A DNA stretch of 64,000 bases, taken from contig NZ_FNYL01000021.1 of the NCBI RefSeq assembly GCF_900109045.1, positions 1 to 64,000 of the forward strand, written 5' to 3'. The position numbers and the translations under genes were made by a program. A model generated the notes under the pieces. That model saw only the letters and a list, made by a program, of their open reading frames with translations. It ran no database searches and had not been told where the DNA came from. The stretch comes from Dyadobacter sp. SG02. Its GTDB lineage: Bacteria > Bacteroidota > Bacteroidia > Cytophagales > Spirosomataceae. Numbering within the stretch: position 1 is the stretch's first letter; each line of letters begins with the position of its first letter. Below are positions 41,981-50,255 of this stretch, one piece after another.

Positions 41981-42676
41981 TCACTTAAAATTAAAAACCA
42001 CCCGCACACCCGGCGTAGGGGTCCGCATCGACGGCTGGTTCAGTTTCGGGCTCACATTGATGGTCAGGTCGTCCGAAAGGTCGAAGGTCTTCAAATGTGC
42101 TGCTACATTGGCCTCGATAATCGACAGCGTGTAAATCAGGCCGGTTACAATAATGGCAAAGCCCCGGTTCCTGCGCCAGTAATTCTTCTGACGGACGATC
42201 TGGCTGTGCGTCGCATCGCGGTATTCGCTGCTCGTGTTCAACAGGTTCCTGACCCTGACCCTCACTGTGGAGTCGTCGCTGGCCAGCTCCGGTTTTCGTT
42301 GGCCGTATTTCGGGTTGTTCTTGTCCAGAATGTAAAACGACTCGTACGCATTCAAAAAATCGTGGTACTTGATCGTGTTCAGGTAATAGGTATAAAGCCC
42401 TCCCCCGAATGCGAGATACACGATGGGCGCCTTCCAGTAATCGCGATTGTAAAGCTGCCCGGCCCCTGGGATGAATGCCAATCTCGTGGCGGTTTTCGGC
42501 ACCGGCATCCACTTCTTTTTAACGTTTTTTAACGAATCCGCCCGGGCAAGAGTAGTGCTATCCAACGCGACAGCCGGCAATTTTTCGGTATTCAGACTAT
42601 CTTTCTTACGCTCTGTCTGTGCTGCGATCCGACCTGATACCAGCAAAATCAACCCTAACAATACCCAGTTTTTCAA
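41981..42676 (-). CDS. DUF5683 family secreted/membrane protein
   Basis: The 231-residue protein has a signal peptide (NWVLLGLILLVSGRIAAQ), a Ser/Thr/Lys-rich stretch and then the DUF5683 core TRLAFIPGAGQLYNRDYWKA, a membrane helix (YLAFGGGLYTYYLNTI) and a second helix (GFAIIVTGLIYTLSIIEANV). This family sits between parB and dapB in many Bacteroidota but has no known function. It starts 3 bases after the parB stop, so it is surely part of the operon. Confidence 0.85.
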   Translation of the reverse strand: MKNWVLLGLILLVSGRIAAQTERKKDSLNTEKLPAVALDSTTLARADSLKNVKKKWMPVPKTATRLAFIPGAGQLYNRDYWKAPIVYLAFGGGLYTYYLNTIKYHDFLNAYESFYILDKNNPKYGQRKPELASDDSTVRVRVRNLLNTSSEYRDATHSQIVRQKNYWRRNRGFAIIVTGLIYTLSIIEANVAAHLKTFDLSDDLTINVSPKLNQPSMRTPTPGVRVVFNFK

Positions 42677-42679
42677 CGC

Positions 42680-43597
42680 TTATTTGAATTTCAGTGTTTC
42701 TAAAATCTTTTTCAGTTCGTCCTGAGAGCCAAAAGGGATCTTGATTTCGCCTTTGTGCTCATCATTACTCTTAACGGACACTTTTGCCCCAAAAAAGGAC
42801 GAAAGCTGGAACTGTAACGACTTTATTTCCTGATTAATTGTCGGCTGTTTTTTGGACTCGGTGGCGATATTGCTCATCATTCCGAGCTTGCGCACCTCGT
42901 CTTCCACCTTCCTTACGGACCATCCTTCTTCGATGATCTGGTTAAAAATTTTGAGCTGGCTCTGGTCGCTATTGATCGTGATCAGCGCCCGGGCATGCCC
43001 CATGCTGATCTTATCGTCACGTAGCGATGCCTGGATCACAGGCGGCAGTTTGAGCAAACGGATATAGTTATTGACGGTCGTGCGGTTCTTACCTACGCGC
43101 GCACCCAACTCTTCCTGTTTCAGGCTGCATTCGAGGATCAGCCGCTGGTAGCTCAATGCAATCTCGATCGCATTCAGGTTTTCACGCTGAATGTTCTCTA
43201 TCAGCGCCATTTCCAGCATTTGCTGGTCGTTGGCGGTACGGATATAGGCAGGAATGCTCGTCATCCCGAGCGAGCGGGACGCTTGCAAACGACGCTCACC
43301 GGAAATCAACTGATAAGAGTCCTCAGAAAGCTGGCGTACCGTAATGGGCTGGATAATGCCCTGTACACGGATGGAATCGGCGAGTTCTTCCAGCGATTCC
43401 TGGTCAAACTTCGTTCGTGGCTGGTAAGGGTTCGCCTCGATCTGGCTCACGTCGATCTCGTTCATCGAGCCGATGACCTCCGTCGGCGACAGGCGCGTAT
43501 TGGTCCTGGTCGTGTTGACTTTCTCGGAGTCTTGCAGAAGAGCGCCTAATCCTCTTCCAAGTCCGGTCATTTTTTTCGTCTTGCTGCTATTCTCCAT
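42680..43597 (-). CDS. parB: ParB-type chromosome partition protein
   Basis: The 305-residue protein has the ParB/Srx CTPase domain (about 45-140, with QPITVRQLSEDSYQLISGER and RRLQASRSLGM), a helix-turn-helix domain (KQEELGARVGKNRTTVNNYI, about 155) and a C-terminal dimer domain. It spreads from parS sites and recruits condensin; N-terminal residues activate the ParA ATPase. It follows parA by 21 bases. Confidence 0.94.
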   Translation of the reverse strand: MENSSKTKKMTGLGRGLGALLQDSEKVNTTRTNTRLSPTEVIGSMNEIDVSQIEANPYQPRTKFDQESLEELADSIRVQGIIQPITVRQLSEDSYQLISGERRLQASRSLGMTSIPAYIRTANDQQMLEMALIENIQRENLNAIEIALSYQRLILECSLKQEELGARVGKNRTTVNNYIRLLKLPPVIQASLRDDKISMGHARALITINSDQSQLKIFNQIIEEGWSVRKVEDEVRKLGMMSNIATESKKQPTINQEIKSLQFQLSSFFGAKVSVKSNDEHKGEIKIPFGSQDELKKILETLKFK

Positions 43598-43618
43598 TGC
43601 CTGTTCGTACTATCGTGA

Positions 43619-44407
43619 TCAGTTCACTCTGTCGGAAGAGAGCAAACCGTTTTTACTGAGAATCTCTCTTGCAAGGTTCAGATAGCTAACGGCCCCCTTG
43701 CTGTCCGAATCCTGTGCCATGACAGGAATCCCGAAGCTCGGCGCCTCACTGATACGTACGTTACGAGGTATGATGGTGTTGAAAACAAGAGATTCGAAGT
43801 GGTTGGTAACCTCGGAAACCACCTGGTTGGACAGACGCAGGCGGAGGTCGTACATCGTGAGCAGGATACCCTCGATGATCAGGTTGGTATTCAGTCGCGA
43901 CTGAATGATGGTAATGGTATTCAACAGTTTACCCAATCCTTCCAATGCGAAATACTCGCATTGTACGGGAATGATCACCGAGTCGGCGGCGGTGAGGCTG
44001 TTGATCGTGATAAGGCCAAGTGAAGGAGAGCAGTCTATAATGATGAAGTCGTAGTCATTACGCACTTCTTCGATCGCGTCCTTCATCCGGTGTTCCCGGT
44101 TTTTAAGATTGATCATCTCGATCTCCGCTCCTACCAGGTCAATATGCGACGGCAGCAGGTTGAGGTTGGGGAAATCGGTTTGCAGGATAATTTCCGAAGT
44201 TCTGGCCTGCTCCACCATGCATTCGTAAATGCTGTTTTCCATCTCCTGCGGATTGAAACCGAGCCCCGACGTTGAGTTGGCCTGCGGGTCGGCATCGATA
44301 ATGAGTGTGCGGAATTCAAGCGCAGCCAAACTGGCTGCAAGGTTAATAGCAGTGGTGGTTTTCCCTACCCCTCCTTTTTGGTTTGCAATTGCAATTACTT
44401 TGCCCAT
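43619..44407 (-). CDS. parA: ParA-type chromosome partition ATPase
   Basis: The 262-residue protein begins MGKVIAIANQKGGVGKTT, the deviant Walker A of ParA/Soj ATPases, with IDADPQANSTSGLG and IIDCSPSLG motifs. It forms the ATP-dependent DNA-bound gradient that moves ParB-parS complexes. It is the first gene of the par operon. The 165-base region upstream holds two parS-like half sites. Confidence 0.95.
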   Translation of the reverse strand: MGKVIAIANQKGGVGKTTTAINLAASLAALEFRTLIIDADPQANSTSGLGFNPQEMENSIYECMVEQARTSEIILQTDFPNLNLLPSHIDLVGAEIEMINLKNREHRMKDAIEEVRNDYDFIIIDCSPSLGLITINSLTAADSVIIPVQCEYFALEGLGKLLNTITIIQSRLNTNLIIEGILLTMYDLRLRLSNQVVSEVTNHFESLVFNTIIPRNVRISEAPSFGIPVMAQDSDSKGAVSYLNLAREILSKNGLLSSDRVN

Positions 44408-44465
44408 GTATTCATTTGAGTTACCAATGTCAAATTTCTATTATTCGGGGCAATCTACCAAGAAA

Positions 44466-44577
44466 TGTTCCACGGAGTTTTCAAGAAAACATCAAACTAC
44501 TTGACTATCAAGATTTTAAATGATATTATTATTTAATTAAAAATAAATTGGACGAAAAATTGGCAAAATGTTTCACG
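44466..44577. promoter_or_regulatory. Two parS-like half sites upstream of parA
   Basis: TGTTCCACG (44466-44474) and TGTTTCACG (44569-44577) each equal half of the palindromic parS consensus, in the same orientation, but neither is followed by the complementary half. They may be chance or degenerate sites. Confidence 0.25.
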
Positions 44578-45595
44578 CCCACACCTGCGTGCCTTCCGTA
44601 CAGTTCTTGCACATCTCTATCTCTGAACGGGATCTGATCAACGAAGCGCGGAAGTCTCGGTACTTCTTACCCTTCCATAGCTGACGGAAAGTCGAAGTTT
44701 TCATATCGCCCAGCTTGTACTCGGCGTCCTTGTCGAAGCAGCAGGGTACCACGGCGCCGTCCCAGGTGATCACGCAGGAATGCCACATTTTCCAGCAATG
44801 GTCTACGAATTTGTTTTTAATAGAATACTTCCCGTTTTCCTGCACCTGGTAGCGCGAATACTTTTCAATGGTGGGGATCAGATCGGAGCCTTCCTCGTAA
44901 TCGTAAATCTGCGCGGTTTTCAGTCCTACTTCATCCACACCCATCTCCTCGGCCAGCTTTCTCACATCTTCGATCTGATGCTCGTTGGGCTTCACTACCA
45001 GGAACTGGAATATCACATGCGGCGTCGCGGATTTCAATTCCTTCTTCCATTTAATGATGTTGCGCGTTCCTTCCAGCACTTTTTCAAGGTTTCCGCCGAC
45101 ACGGTATTGCTGGTAAACATCCTGTGTGGTGCCGTCGATGGAAATGATCAGGCGATCGAGGCCGGATTCCACGGTTTTGCGGGCTTTCTCGTCGGTAAGG
45201 TAATGCGCATTGGTGGAAGTGGCGGTGTAAATACCTTTGTTGTGCGCGTATTTTACGAGTTCGAAGAATTTCGGATGTAGATATGGCTCGCCCTGGAAGT
45301 AAAATATCAGGTATAATAAGGTATCTCCGAGCTCGTCGATCGTCCTTTTGTACAATTGCTCTTCCATCATCCCGGTTGGCCGTGTGAATGATCGAAGGCC
45401 GCTGGGACATTCGGGGCAGCGGAGGTTGCAGGAAGTCGTGGGTTCGAAAGAAATGGCGATCGGCATTCCCCAGTGTACCGGGTTTCCCGTCATTTTGGAA
45501 TAAAAATAGCTTCCCAATATCTGCACCGCATTCCACGCACGCTTCGGCGTCACTTTCGACATCAGGTTCAGGCCATCCTTAAAATTCTTGTTCAT
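44573..45595 (-). CDS. Radical SAM protein with SPASM domain
   Basis: The 340-residue protein has the 4Fe-4S motif CNLRCPECPSG (CX3CX2C, near 57), a radical SAM barrel and a C-terminal SPASM region with further cysteines (CWKMWHSCVITWDGAVVPCC and CKNC). SPASM enzymes mature peptides, cofactors or act on proteins. No precursor peptide gene is visible beside it, so the substrate is unknown. The gene stands alone upstream of the par operon; its last codons contain a parS-like half site. Confidence 0.88.
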   Translation of the reverse strand: MNKNFKDGLNLMSKVTPKRAWNAVQILGSYFYSKMTGNPVHWGMPIAISFEPTTSCNLRCPECPSGLRSFTRPTGMMEEQLYKRTIDELGDTLLYLIFYFQGEPYLHPKFFELVKYAHNKGIYTATSTNAHYLTDEKARKTVESGLDRLIISIDGTTQDVYQQYRVGGNLEKVLEGTRNIIKWKKELKSATPHVIFQFLVVKPNEHQIEDVRKLAEEMGVDEVGLKTAQIYDYEEGSDLIPTIEKYSRYQVQENGKYSIKNKFVDHCWKMWHSCVITWDGAVVPCCFDKDAEYKLGDMKTSTFRQLWKGKKYRDFRASLIRSRSEIEMCKNCTEGTQVWA

Positions 45596-45661
45596 ATGCT
45601 GGGCATTATGCGATCAGCGCGCGCCTACCGGCCTGATGATCAGTTTAAATAGCGTTGTGAA

Positions 45662-46123
45662 TTACAATACAGCGATTCCGGTGGTGTACTTGATTTCGGA
45701 AATTACGAAATAACTGCTGATGTGTAACACGCTCGACAGGGCAGAAAGTTTATGCTGATAAAATTGATTGTAAGCCTCGCCATCCTCGACGACCACTTTC
45801 AGCATGTAATCGAAGTTGCCCGAAACCACCGAGCATTCGAGCACTTCCGGCATTTGCACAATGGCCTGATTAAAGTCTTCGAAGCTTTCCTTGCGCTGTT
45901 TATCGAGTGTGACATTACAGTATACCACTAGCCCCTTCCCCAGCTTCCTACGGTTGAGCAGGCACACATATTTATCGATAAATCCCTCTTTTTCAAGCTT
46001 ACGTATGCGCTCGTGCACGGGCGTGACCGACAAATTGATCTTACTCGCGATCTCCTTGATCGTCATTTGGGCATTCTGCTGCAAAAGGTCCAGGATTTTA
46101 CGGTCGGTCTGGTCGGGCTGCAT
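45662..46123 (-). CDS. Lrp/AsnC family transcriptional regulator
   Basis: The 153-residue protein has an AsnC-type helix-turn-helix (QMTIKEIASKINLSVTPVHE, about 18-37) followed by a RAM ligand-binding domain with the conserved VVSGNFDYMLKVVVED. It is divergent from the alanine dehydrogenase gene, so it probably controls that gene in response to an amino acid, as Lrp-like regulators of ald do elsewhere. Confidence 0.92.
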   Translation of the reverse strand: MQPDQTDRKILDLLQQNAQMTIKEIASKINLSVTPVHERIRKLEKEGFIDKYVCLLNRRKLGKGLVVYCNVTLDKQRKESFEDFNQAIVQMPEVLECSVVSGNFDYMLKVVVEDGEAYNQFYQHKLSALSSVLHISSYFVISEIKYTTGIAVL

Positions 46124-46191
46124 AAAGTATTTTTTGTGGCTGAGTGTGGGCTGTGAACGTTCCCGGCAGAAATTTTTCTTACGGATAAGAC

Positions 46192-46199
46192 CAAAAATA
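46192..46199 (-). promoter_or_regulatory. Candidate -7 element for the Lrp-type regulator gene
   Basis: On the minus strand TATTTTTG matches TAnnTTTG, 69 bases before the start. No -33 partner is seen. Confidence 0.4.
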
Positions 46200-46251
46200 G
46201 TTTTCTTTTCTGTCTTTTTTGCCCCTTATAGTATGTTTTTCTGCCAAAATT

Positions 46252-46259
46252 TAATTTTG
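46252..46259 (+). promoter_or_regulatory. Candidate -7 element for ald
   Basis: TAATTTTG matches TAnnTTTG, 38 bases before the ATG of ald. The interval between the two divergent -7 elements is where a regulator site would be expected. Confidence 0.45.
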
Positions 46260-46296
46260 ACCCATTAATCTAAACTATAAAACACTACACATACCG

Positions 46297-47409
46297 ATGG
46301 TCATTGGCGTCCCCAAAGAAATCAAGAACAACGAGAACCGGGTAGCTTTAACGCCCGCAGGAGTCACAGAGCTACGTAAGCACGGACACACAGTGTACGT
46401 GCAGGCAGAGGCGGGCAAAGGCAGCGGTTTTACCGACGAACAATACACACAAGCAGGCGCCGGCATTCTCCCAACGATCGAAGAAGTTTACGGCATTGCC
46501 GAAATGATCATTAAAGTAAAAGAACCCATTGAAAGTGAATACCCACTAATTAAAGAAAACCAGCTCCTCTTCACCTACTTCCACTTCGCTTCCTCCGAGC
46601 CCCTTACCCACGCCATGATCGGGCGCAAAGCCGTTTGCCTCGCTTATGAAACCGTCGAAAAAACAGACAGAAGCTTGCCATTGCTCGTTCCGATGAGCGA
46701 AGTAGCCGGCCGTATGGCGATCCAGGAAGGCGCCAAATACCTCGAAAAACCCATGGGCGGGTTCGGTATCCTGCTCGGCGGCGTCGCCGGCGTGAAACCG
46801 GCGAATGTGCTGGTACTCGGCGGCGGGATCGTAGGAACGCAATCGGCCAAAATGGCGGCCGGATTAGGAGCAAATGTAACGATCGTCGATATCAGTCTCG
46901 CGCGGCTGCGTTACCTGGAAGACATTATGCCGGCGAACGTGGATACAGTCATGTCCAACGAATACAACATCCGGGAATTGATCAAAAGTACAAATCTGAT
47001 CATCGGTGGCGTGTTGATACCGGGCGCGAAAGCCCCTTCGCTCATTACCCGCGATATGCTCAAACTGATGAAACCCGGAACCGTGATGGTTGACGTGGCC
47101 ATCGACCAGGGTGGATGTTTCGAAACTTCGAAAGCTACCACGCACGAAGATCCGATCTATGAAGTCGACGGCGTCGTACATTATTGCGTGGCCAACATGC
47201 CCGGCGCAGTCCCCTACACCTCCACACTCGCACTCACCAACGCCACCCTCCCCTATGCATTGCAATTGGCCAACCAGGGCTGGAAACAGGCTTGTTCTAC
47301 CAACGAGGAACTGCGTAAAGGATTGAATGTCGTTCACGGAAAAGTAGTATTTAAAGGTGTTGCCGAAGCATGGCATTTACCTTATACGGACGTCAAAGAA
47401 TTATTCTGA
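46297..47409 (+). CDS. ald: Alanine dehydrogenase
   Basis: The 370-residue protein begins MVIGVPKEIKNNENRVALTP, the AlaDH/PNT N-terminal signature, with catalytic Lys and His regions (ADEVK-like IIKVKEPI and TYFHFASSE), and the NAD site VLVLGGGIVGTQSAKMAAGLG near 170. It interconverts alanine and pyruvate with NAD and ammonium. Followed by a strong terminator. Divergent from an Lrp-type gene, its likely regulator. Confidence 0.95.
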   Translation: MVIGVPKEIKNNENRVALTPAGVTELRKHGHTVYVQAEAGKGSGFTDEQYTQAGAGILPTIEEVYGIAEMIIKVKEPIESEYPLIKENQLLFTYFHFASSEPLTHAMIGRKAVCLAYETVEKTDRSLPLLVPMSEVAGRMAIQEGAKYLEKPMGGFGILLGGVAGVKPANVLVLGGGIVGTQSAKMAAGLGANVTIVDISLARLRYLEDIMPANVDTVMSNEYNIRELIKSTNLIIGGVLIPGAKAPSLITRDMLKLMKPGTVMVDVAIDQGGCFETSKATTHEDPIYEVDGVVHYCVANMPGAVPYTSTLALTNATLPYALQLANQGWKQACSTNEELRKGLNVVHGKVVFKGVAEAWHLPYTDVKELF

Positions 47410-47430
47410 ATCAGCAAACCTGACTAGATA

Positions 47431-47463
47431 AACCCGGCCATTTTTAATGTGCCGGGTTTTTGT
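47431..47463 (+). terminator. Terminator of ald
   Basis: AACCCGGC (47431-47438) pairs with GCCGGGTT (47451-47458), followed by a T run. Confidence 0.9.
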
Positions 47464-47497
47464 TTTCTAAAAATATTACAATTACTTTCTTGAAGGC

Positions 47498-47529
47498 ATT
47501 GCGATTACGGAATATTGTTCTTACTTTTG
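47498..47529 (+). promoter_or_regulatory. Predicted promoter of the DEAD-box helicase gene
   Basis: ATTG-N20-TACTTTTG is one mismatch from the Bacteroidota consensus. Transcription from about 47536 would give an untranslated leader of about 318 bases. Confidence 0.65.
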
Positions 47530-47853
47530 CGTCACAATTTTGAAGGAACATCCGTTCGCTTCTCTGCTTCATAAACGGTCTAGTACATTTCAGATCACCT
47601 GCCAGCCTCAAAAATTTGTCCCGGCTGGACCTACCGTTCACATGCAGAGCCCCACGGATGGTTGTGGTGGGCTTTGCGCGATCCCTTTCAATTATTTACC
47701 GATTACAGCCGGATACCGGTGAGATGGTCCAATTTCTATTGGAACTAATGCATACGTTGGGCCTTGCCCATAGGATCATTATGTTATGGCCCGCCATCGT
47801 CGCCTTCCCCGGAACAGCCGTTCAAATCAAGAATTAATACTAAAAGCAATAGA
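47530..47853 (+). other. Long 5' leader of the DEAD-box helicase gene
   Basis: The 324 bases between the predicted promoter and the ATG hold no convincing gene. Short pairing segments are visible (for example CCGGCTGG, CCGTT/AACGG, GGGCTTTG with its surroundings), which suggests secondary structure. Long structured leaders are common for cold-shock RNA helicase mRNAs, so an autoregulatory or temperature-sensitive role is plausible but unproven. Confidence 0.5.
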
Positions 47854-49638
47854 ATGACTACTGAAACTTTTGAAACTTTCGAAGAGCTTGGACTCAACGA
47901 AAACATCCTGAAAGCCTTGCAAGAAATGGGTTTTGTAAAACCCTCACCGATACAGGCACAGGGAATCCCGGCAGTAATGCAGGGTTCTGACGTAATTGGT
48001 CAGGCCCAGACGGGTACCGGTAAAACGGCTGCCTTCGGAATTCCGGTGCTGGAAAGAATTGACACTTCCAACAACGCAGTACAAGCCCTGATCCTTTGCC
48101 CAACCCGCGAACTCGCGGTGCAGGTATCCGAAGAAATCGGCCGTCTGGCCAAATATGTGCGCGGTGTGCGCATCGAAGCCATCTACGGTGGTGACTCGAT
48201 CGACCGTCAGATCCGCTCCCTGAAAAAAGGAGTACATATAGTAGTAGGTACTCCTGGCCGTGTAATGGACCACATGGAGCGCCGCACCCTGAAATTCGAC
48301 GAAGTACGTATGATGGTACTCGACGAGGCTGACGAGATGCTCGATATGGGCTTCCGTGAGGACATCGAGAGCATTCTGGCCGACATGCCGGAAGATCGCC
48401 AGACGATCCTCTTCTCGGCAACCATGTCGAAGCCGATTATGTCGATCACCAAACGCTTCCTGAACGACCCTACATTGATCAAAGTCGTTCGCAACGAGCT
48501 GACCAACCAGAATATCGAGCAGGTTTATTTCGAGGTGAAGCCACAGGCGAAAGTCGAGGTAATGACCCGCCTGATCGATATGCACCACATTAAGTCCCTG
48601 TTGGTTTTCTGTAATACCAAGCGTAAGGTGGACGAGATCGTGGAAGACCTGCAATTGCGCGGTTATGCTTCCGAAGGTATCCATGGTGACCTGCGCCAGC
48701 AACAACGCAGCAATGTAATGAGCAAATTCAAGGCTGGTGTAACCACTATCCTTGTTGCGACTGACGTTGCGGCGCGTGGTATCGACGTAAGCGGCCTGGA
48801 TGGCGTGATTAACTACGACATTCCGATGGATGAAGAATATTACGTACACCGTATTGGTCGTACAGGCCGCGCGGGGATGTCCGGTAAGGCATTCTCACTC
48901 GTAGCCCGTGACGAAAAATACCGTTTGAAATCCATTGAAGGATATACCAAAGTAAAAATCGAAAAAGGCGTTATCCCTTCATTCGAAGATATCGTAGGTG
49001 TTCGTAAAGCGCGTTTCGTAGAGAATATTTCAGCCTCTATCAAAGAAACCGAAGACGAAGGCCTGTACAACGACGTACTGGAAATGCTGCACCACAGCGG
49101 TTTCTCAACCGAGCAAATCGTTGGCGCAATGGCGAAGCAGATCATGGGCGTTCAGAAAAACGAATATGCCGACAGCAACCTGGCATGGGAAGAACGTCGT
49201 GGCGACCGCCGTGAAGGTGGCAACGACCGTTATGCAAAAGGCGATCGCCGTGAGGGCGGAAGCCGTTTCGAAAGAGGCGGAGACCGTCGTGAAGGTGGCC
49301 GCTTTGGCGACCGTGGCGGAGACCGCGGAGGCGACCGTTACGCACCACGTGGTGGTGAGCGCGGTGGTGACCGTGGCGAACGTCGTCAATCCGCTCCCGA
49401 AGCTGGTATGACACGTTTGTTCCTCAGCCTTGGTCGCAAAGACCACATCATGCCGAAGGATATCGTGGGCGCTATTGCCGGCGAAGCCAACATCCCGGGC
49501 AAAACCATCGGTGCGATCGACATTTACGACAAATTCACATTCGTGGACGTGCCTGAGCGCGATGCGCGTGCGGTATTGCGTGCGATGGATGGTAACACCA
49601 TCAAAGGCAAGCCGGTGCAGATCGACATTGCAAAATAA
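47854..49638 (+). CDS. DEAD-box RNA helicase with RGG-like tail and DbpA RNA-binding domain
   Basis: The 594-residue protein has the helicase core (about 1-370): Q motif, AQTGTGKTA, PTRELAVQ, DEAD, SAT and HRIGRTGRAG. A long Arg/Gly/Asp-rich segment (about 445-515) with repeats like GGDRREGGR and RGGDRGGDR follows, then a DbpA-type RNA-binding domain (about 520-594). It resembles DeaD/CsdA, which helps ribosome assembly and RNA unwinding in the cold. The start was set at 47854 because the longer frame adds a sequence lying in the leader. Confidence 0.93.
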   Translation: MTTETFETFEELGLNENILKALQEMGFVKPSPIQAQGIPAVMQGSDVIGQAQTGTGKTAAFGIPVLERIDTSNNAVQALILCPTRELAVQVSEEIGRLAKYVRGVRIEAIYGGDSIDRQIRSLKKGVHIVVGTPGRVMDHMERRTLKFDEVRMMVLDEADEMLDMGFREDIESILADMPEDRQTILFSATMSKPIMSITKRFLNDPTLIKVVRNELTNQNIEQVYFEVKPQAKVEVMTRLIDMHHIKSLLVFCNTKRKVDEIVEDLQLRGYASEGIHGDLRQQQRSNVMSKFKAGVTTILVATDVAARGIDVSGLDGVINYDIPMDEEYYVHRIGRTGRAGMSGKAFSLVARDEKYRLKSIEGYTKVKIEKGVIPSFEDIVGVRKARFVENISASIKETEDEGLYNDVLEMLHHSGFSTEQIVGAMAKQIMGVQKNEYADSNLAWEERRGDRREGGNDRYAKGDRREGGSRFERGGDRREGGRFGDRGGDRGGDRYAPRGGERGGDRGERRQSAPEAGMTRLFLSLGRKDHIMPKDIVGAIAGEANIPGKTIGAIDIYDKFTFVDVPERDARAVLRAMDGNTIKGKPVQIDIAK

Positions 49639-49660
49639 ATTCTGACAACAATTAGTGCGG

Positions 49661-49688
49661 AAAGGGGCTTGTAAAAAGGCCCCTTTTT
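49661..49688 (+). terminator. Terminator of the DEAD-box gene
   Basis: AAAGGGGC (49661-49668) pairs with GCCCCTTT (49679-49686), followed by further T. Confidence 0.85.
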
Positions 49689-49703
49689 CGTTTATTTTCA
49701 GCC

Positions 49704-50243
49704 ATGCAAAACAACGAACAACTCGAAGTATGGCTCCGCGGGCCGCTTCCCGACGTGCCCGATCTGCTCCAACCCGTCGCGCACGCATTGTTACAGGCGC
49801 GTGAGGAACTGGGCATTTTCGCCAATGCATTTCCTTCTAAACTGCTTTGGGAAAAACCGGCCAACGTCGCGTCGGTAGGCTTCCATTTGCAGCACCTCGC
49901 AGGTGTGCTCGACCGCCTGTTCACGTATGCGCGTGAGGAATCGCTGAGCGAAAGCCAGATGGCGTTCCTGAAAAGTGAGGGAAAGGAGCCGTTTGAAGAT
50001 TGTACTTATAACCATTTGCTCGATCAGTTCAGCAACCAACTGGAAATCGCTTTGAAACAGCTCCGTGATACCAGTCCAGATACTTTAACTGAAATACGTT
50101 ACGTAGGCCGCGCTATGGTGCCATCCACGCATTTGGGCCTGCTTTTTCACGCGGCCGAACATACGCAACGGCACGTAGGGCAACTGCTGGTAACCGCCAA
50201 AGTGCTCATCTCCGGTTCCGGTAATGGATCGGCCAGCAATTAA
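49704..50243 (+). CDS. DinB-family protein
   Basis: The 179-residue four-helix protein shows the DinB metal-site His pattern: SVGFHLQHLAGVLDR (near 60) and LFHAAEHTQRHVGQLL (near 145). DinB proteins (YfiT/bacillithiol transferase relatives) bind Ni or Zn and may be thiol-S-transferases; function here is unknown. It starts 16 bases after the helicase terminator and ends 13 bases from a convergent gene. Confidence 0.85.
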   Translation: MQNNEQLEVWLRGPLPDVPDLLQPVAHALLQAREELGIFANAFPSKLLWEKPANVASVGFHLQHLAGVLDRLFTYAREESLSESQMAFLKSEGKEPFEDCTYNHLLDQFSNQLEIALKQLRDTSPDTLTEIRYVGRAMVPSTHLGLLFHAAEHTQRHVGQLLVTAKVLISGSGNGSASN

Positions 50244-50255
50244 TAGTAACGATTG

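Noticed and set aside
47540..47722. 60-codon frame in the DEAD-box leader
   Set aside because: It is short, has no recognisable family or hydrophobic pattern, and ends well before the helicase ATG; treated as leader RNA.
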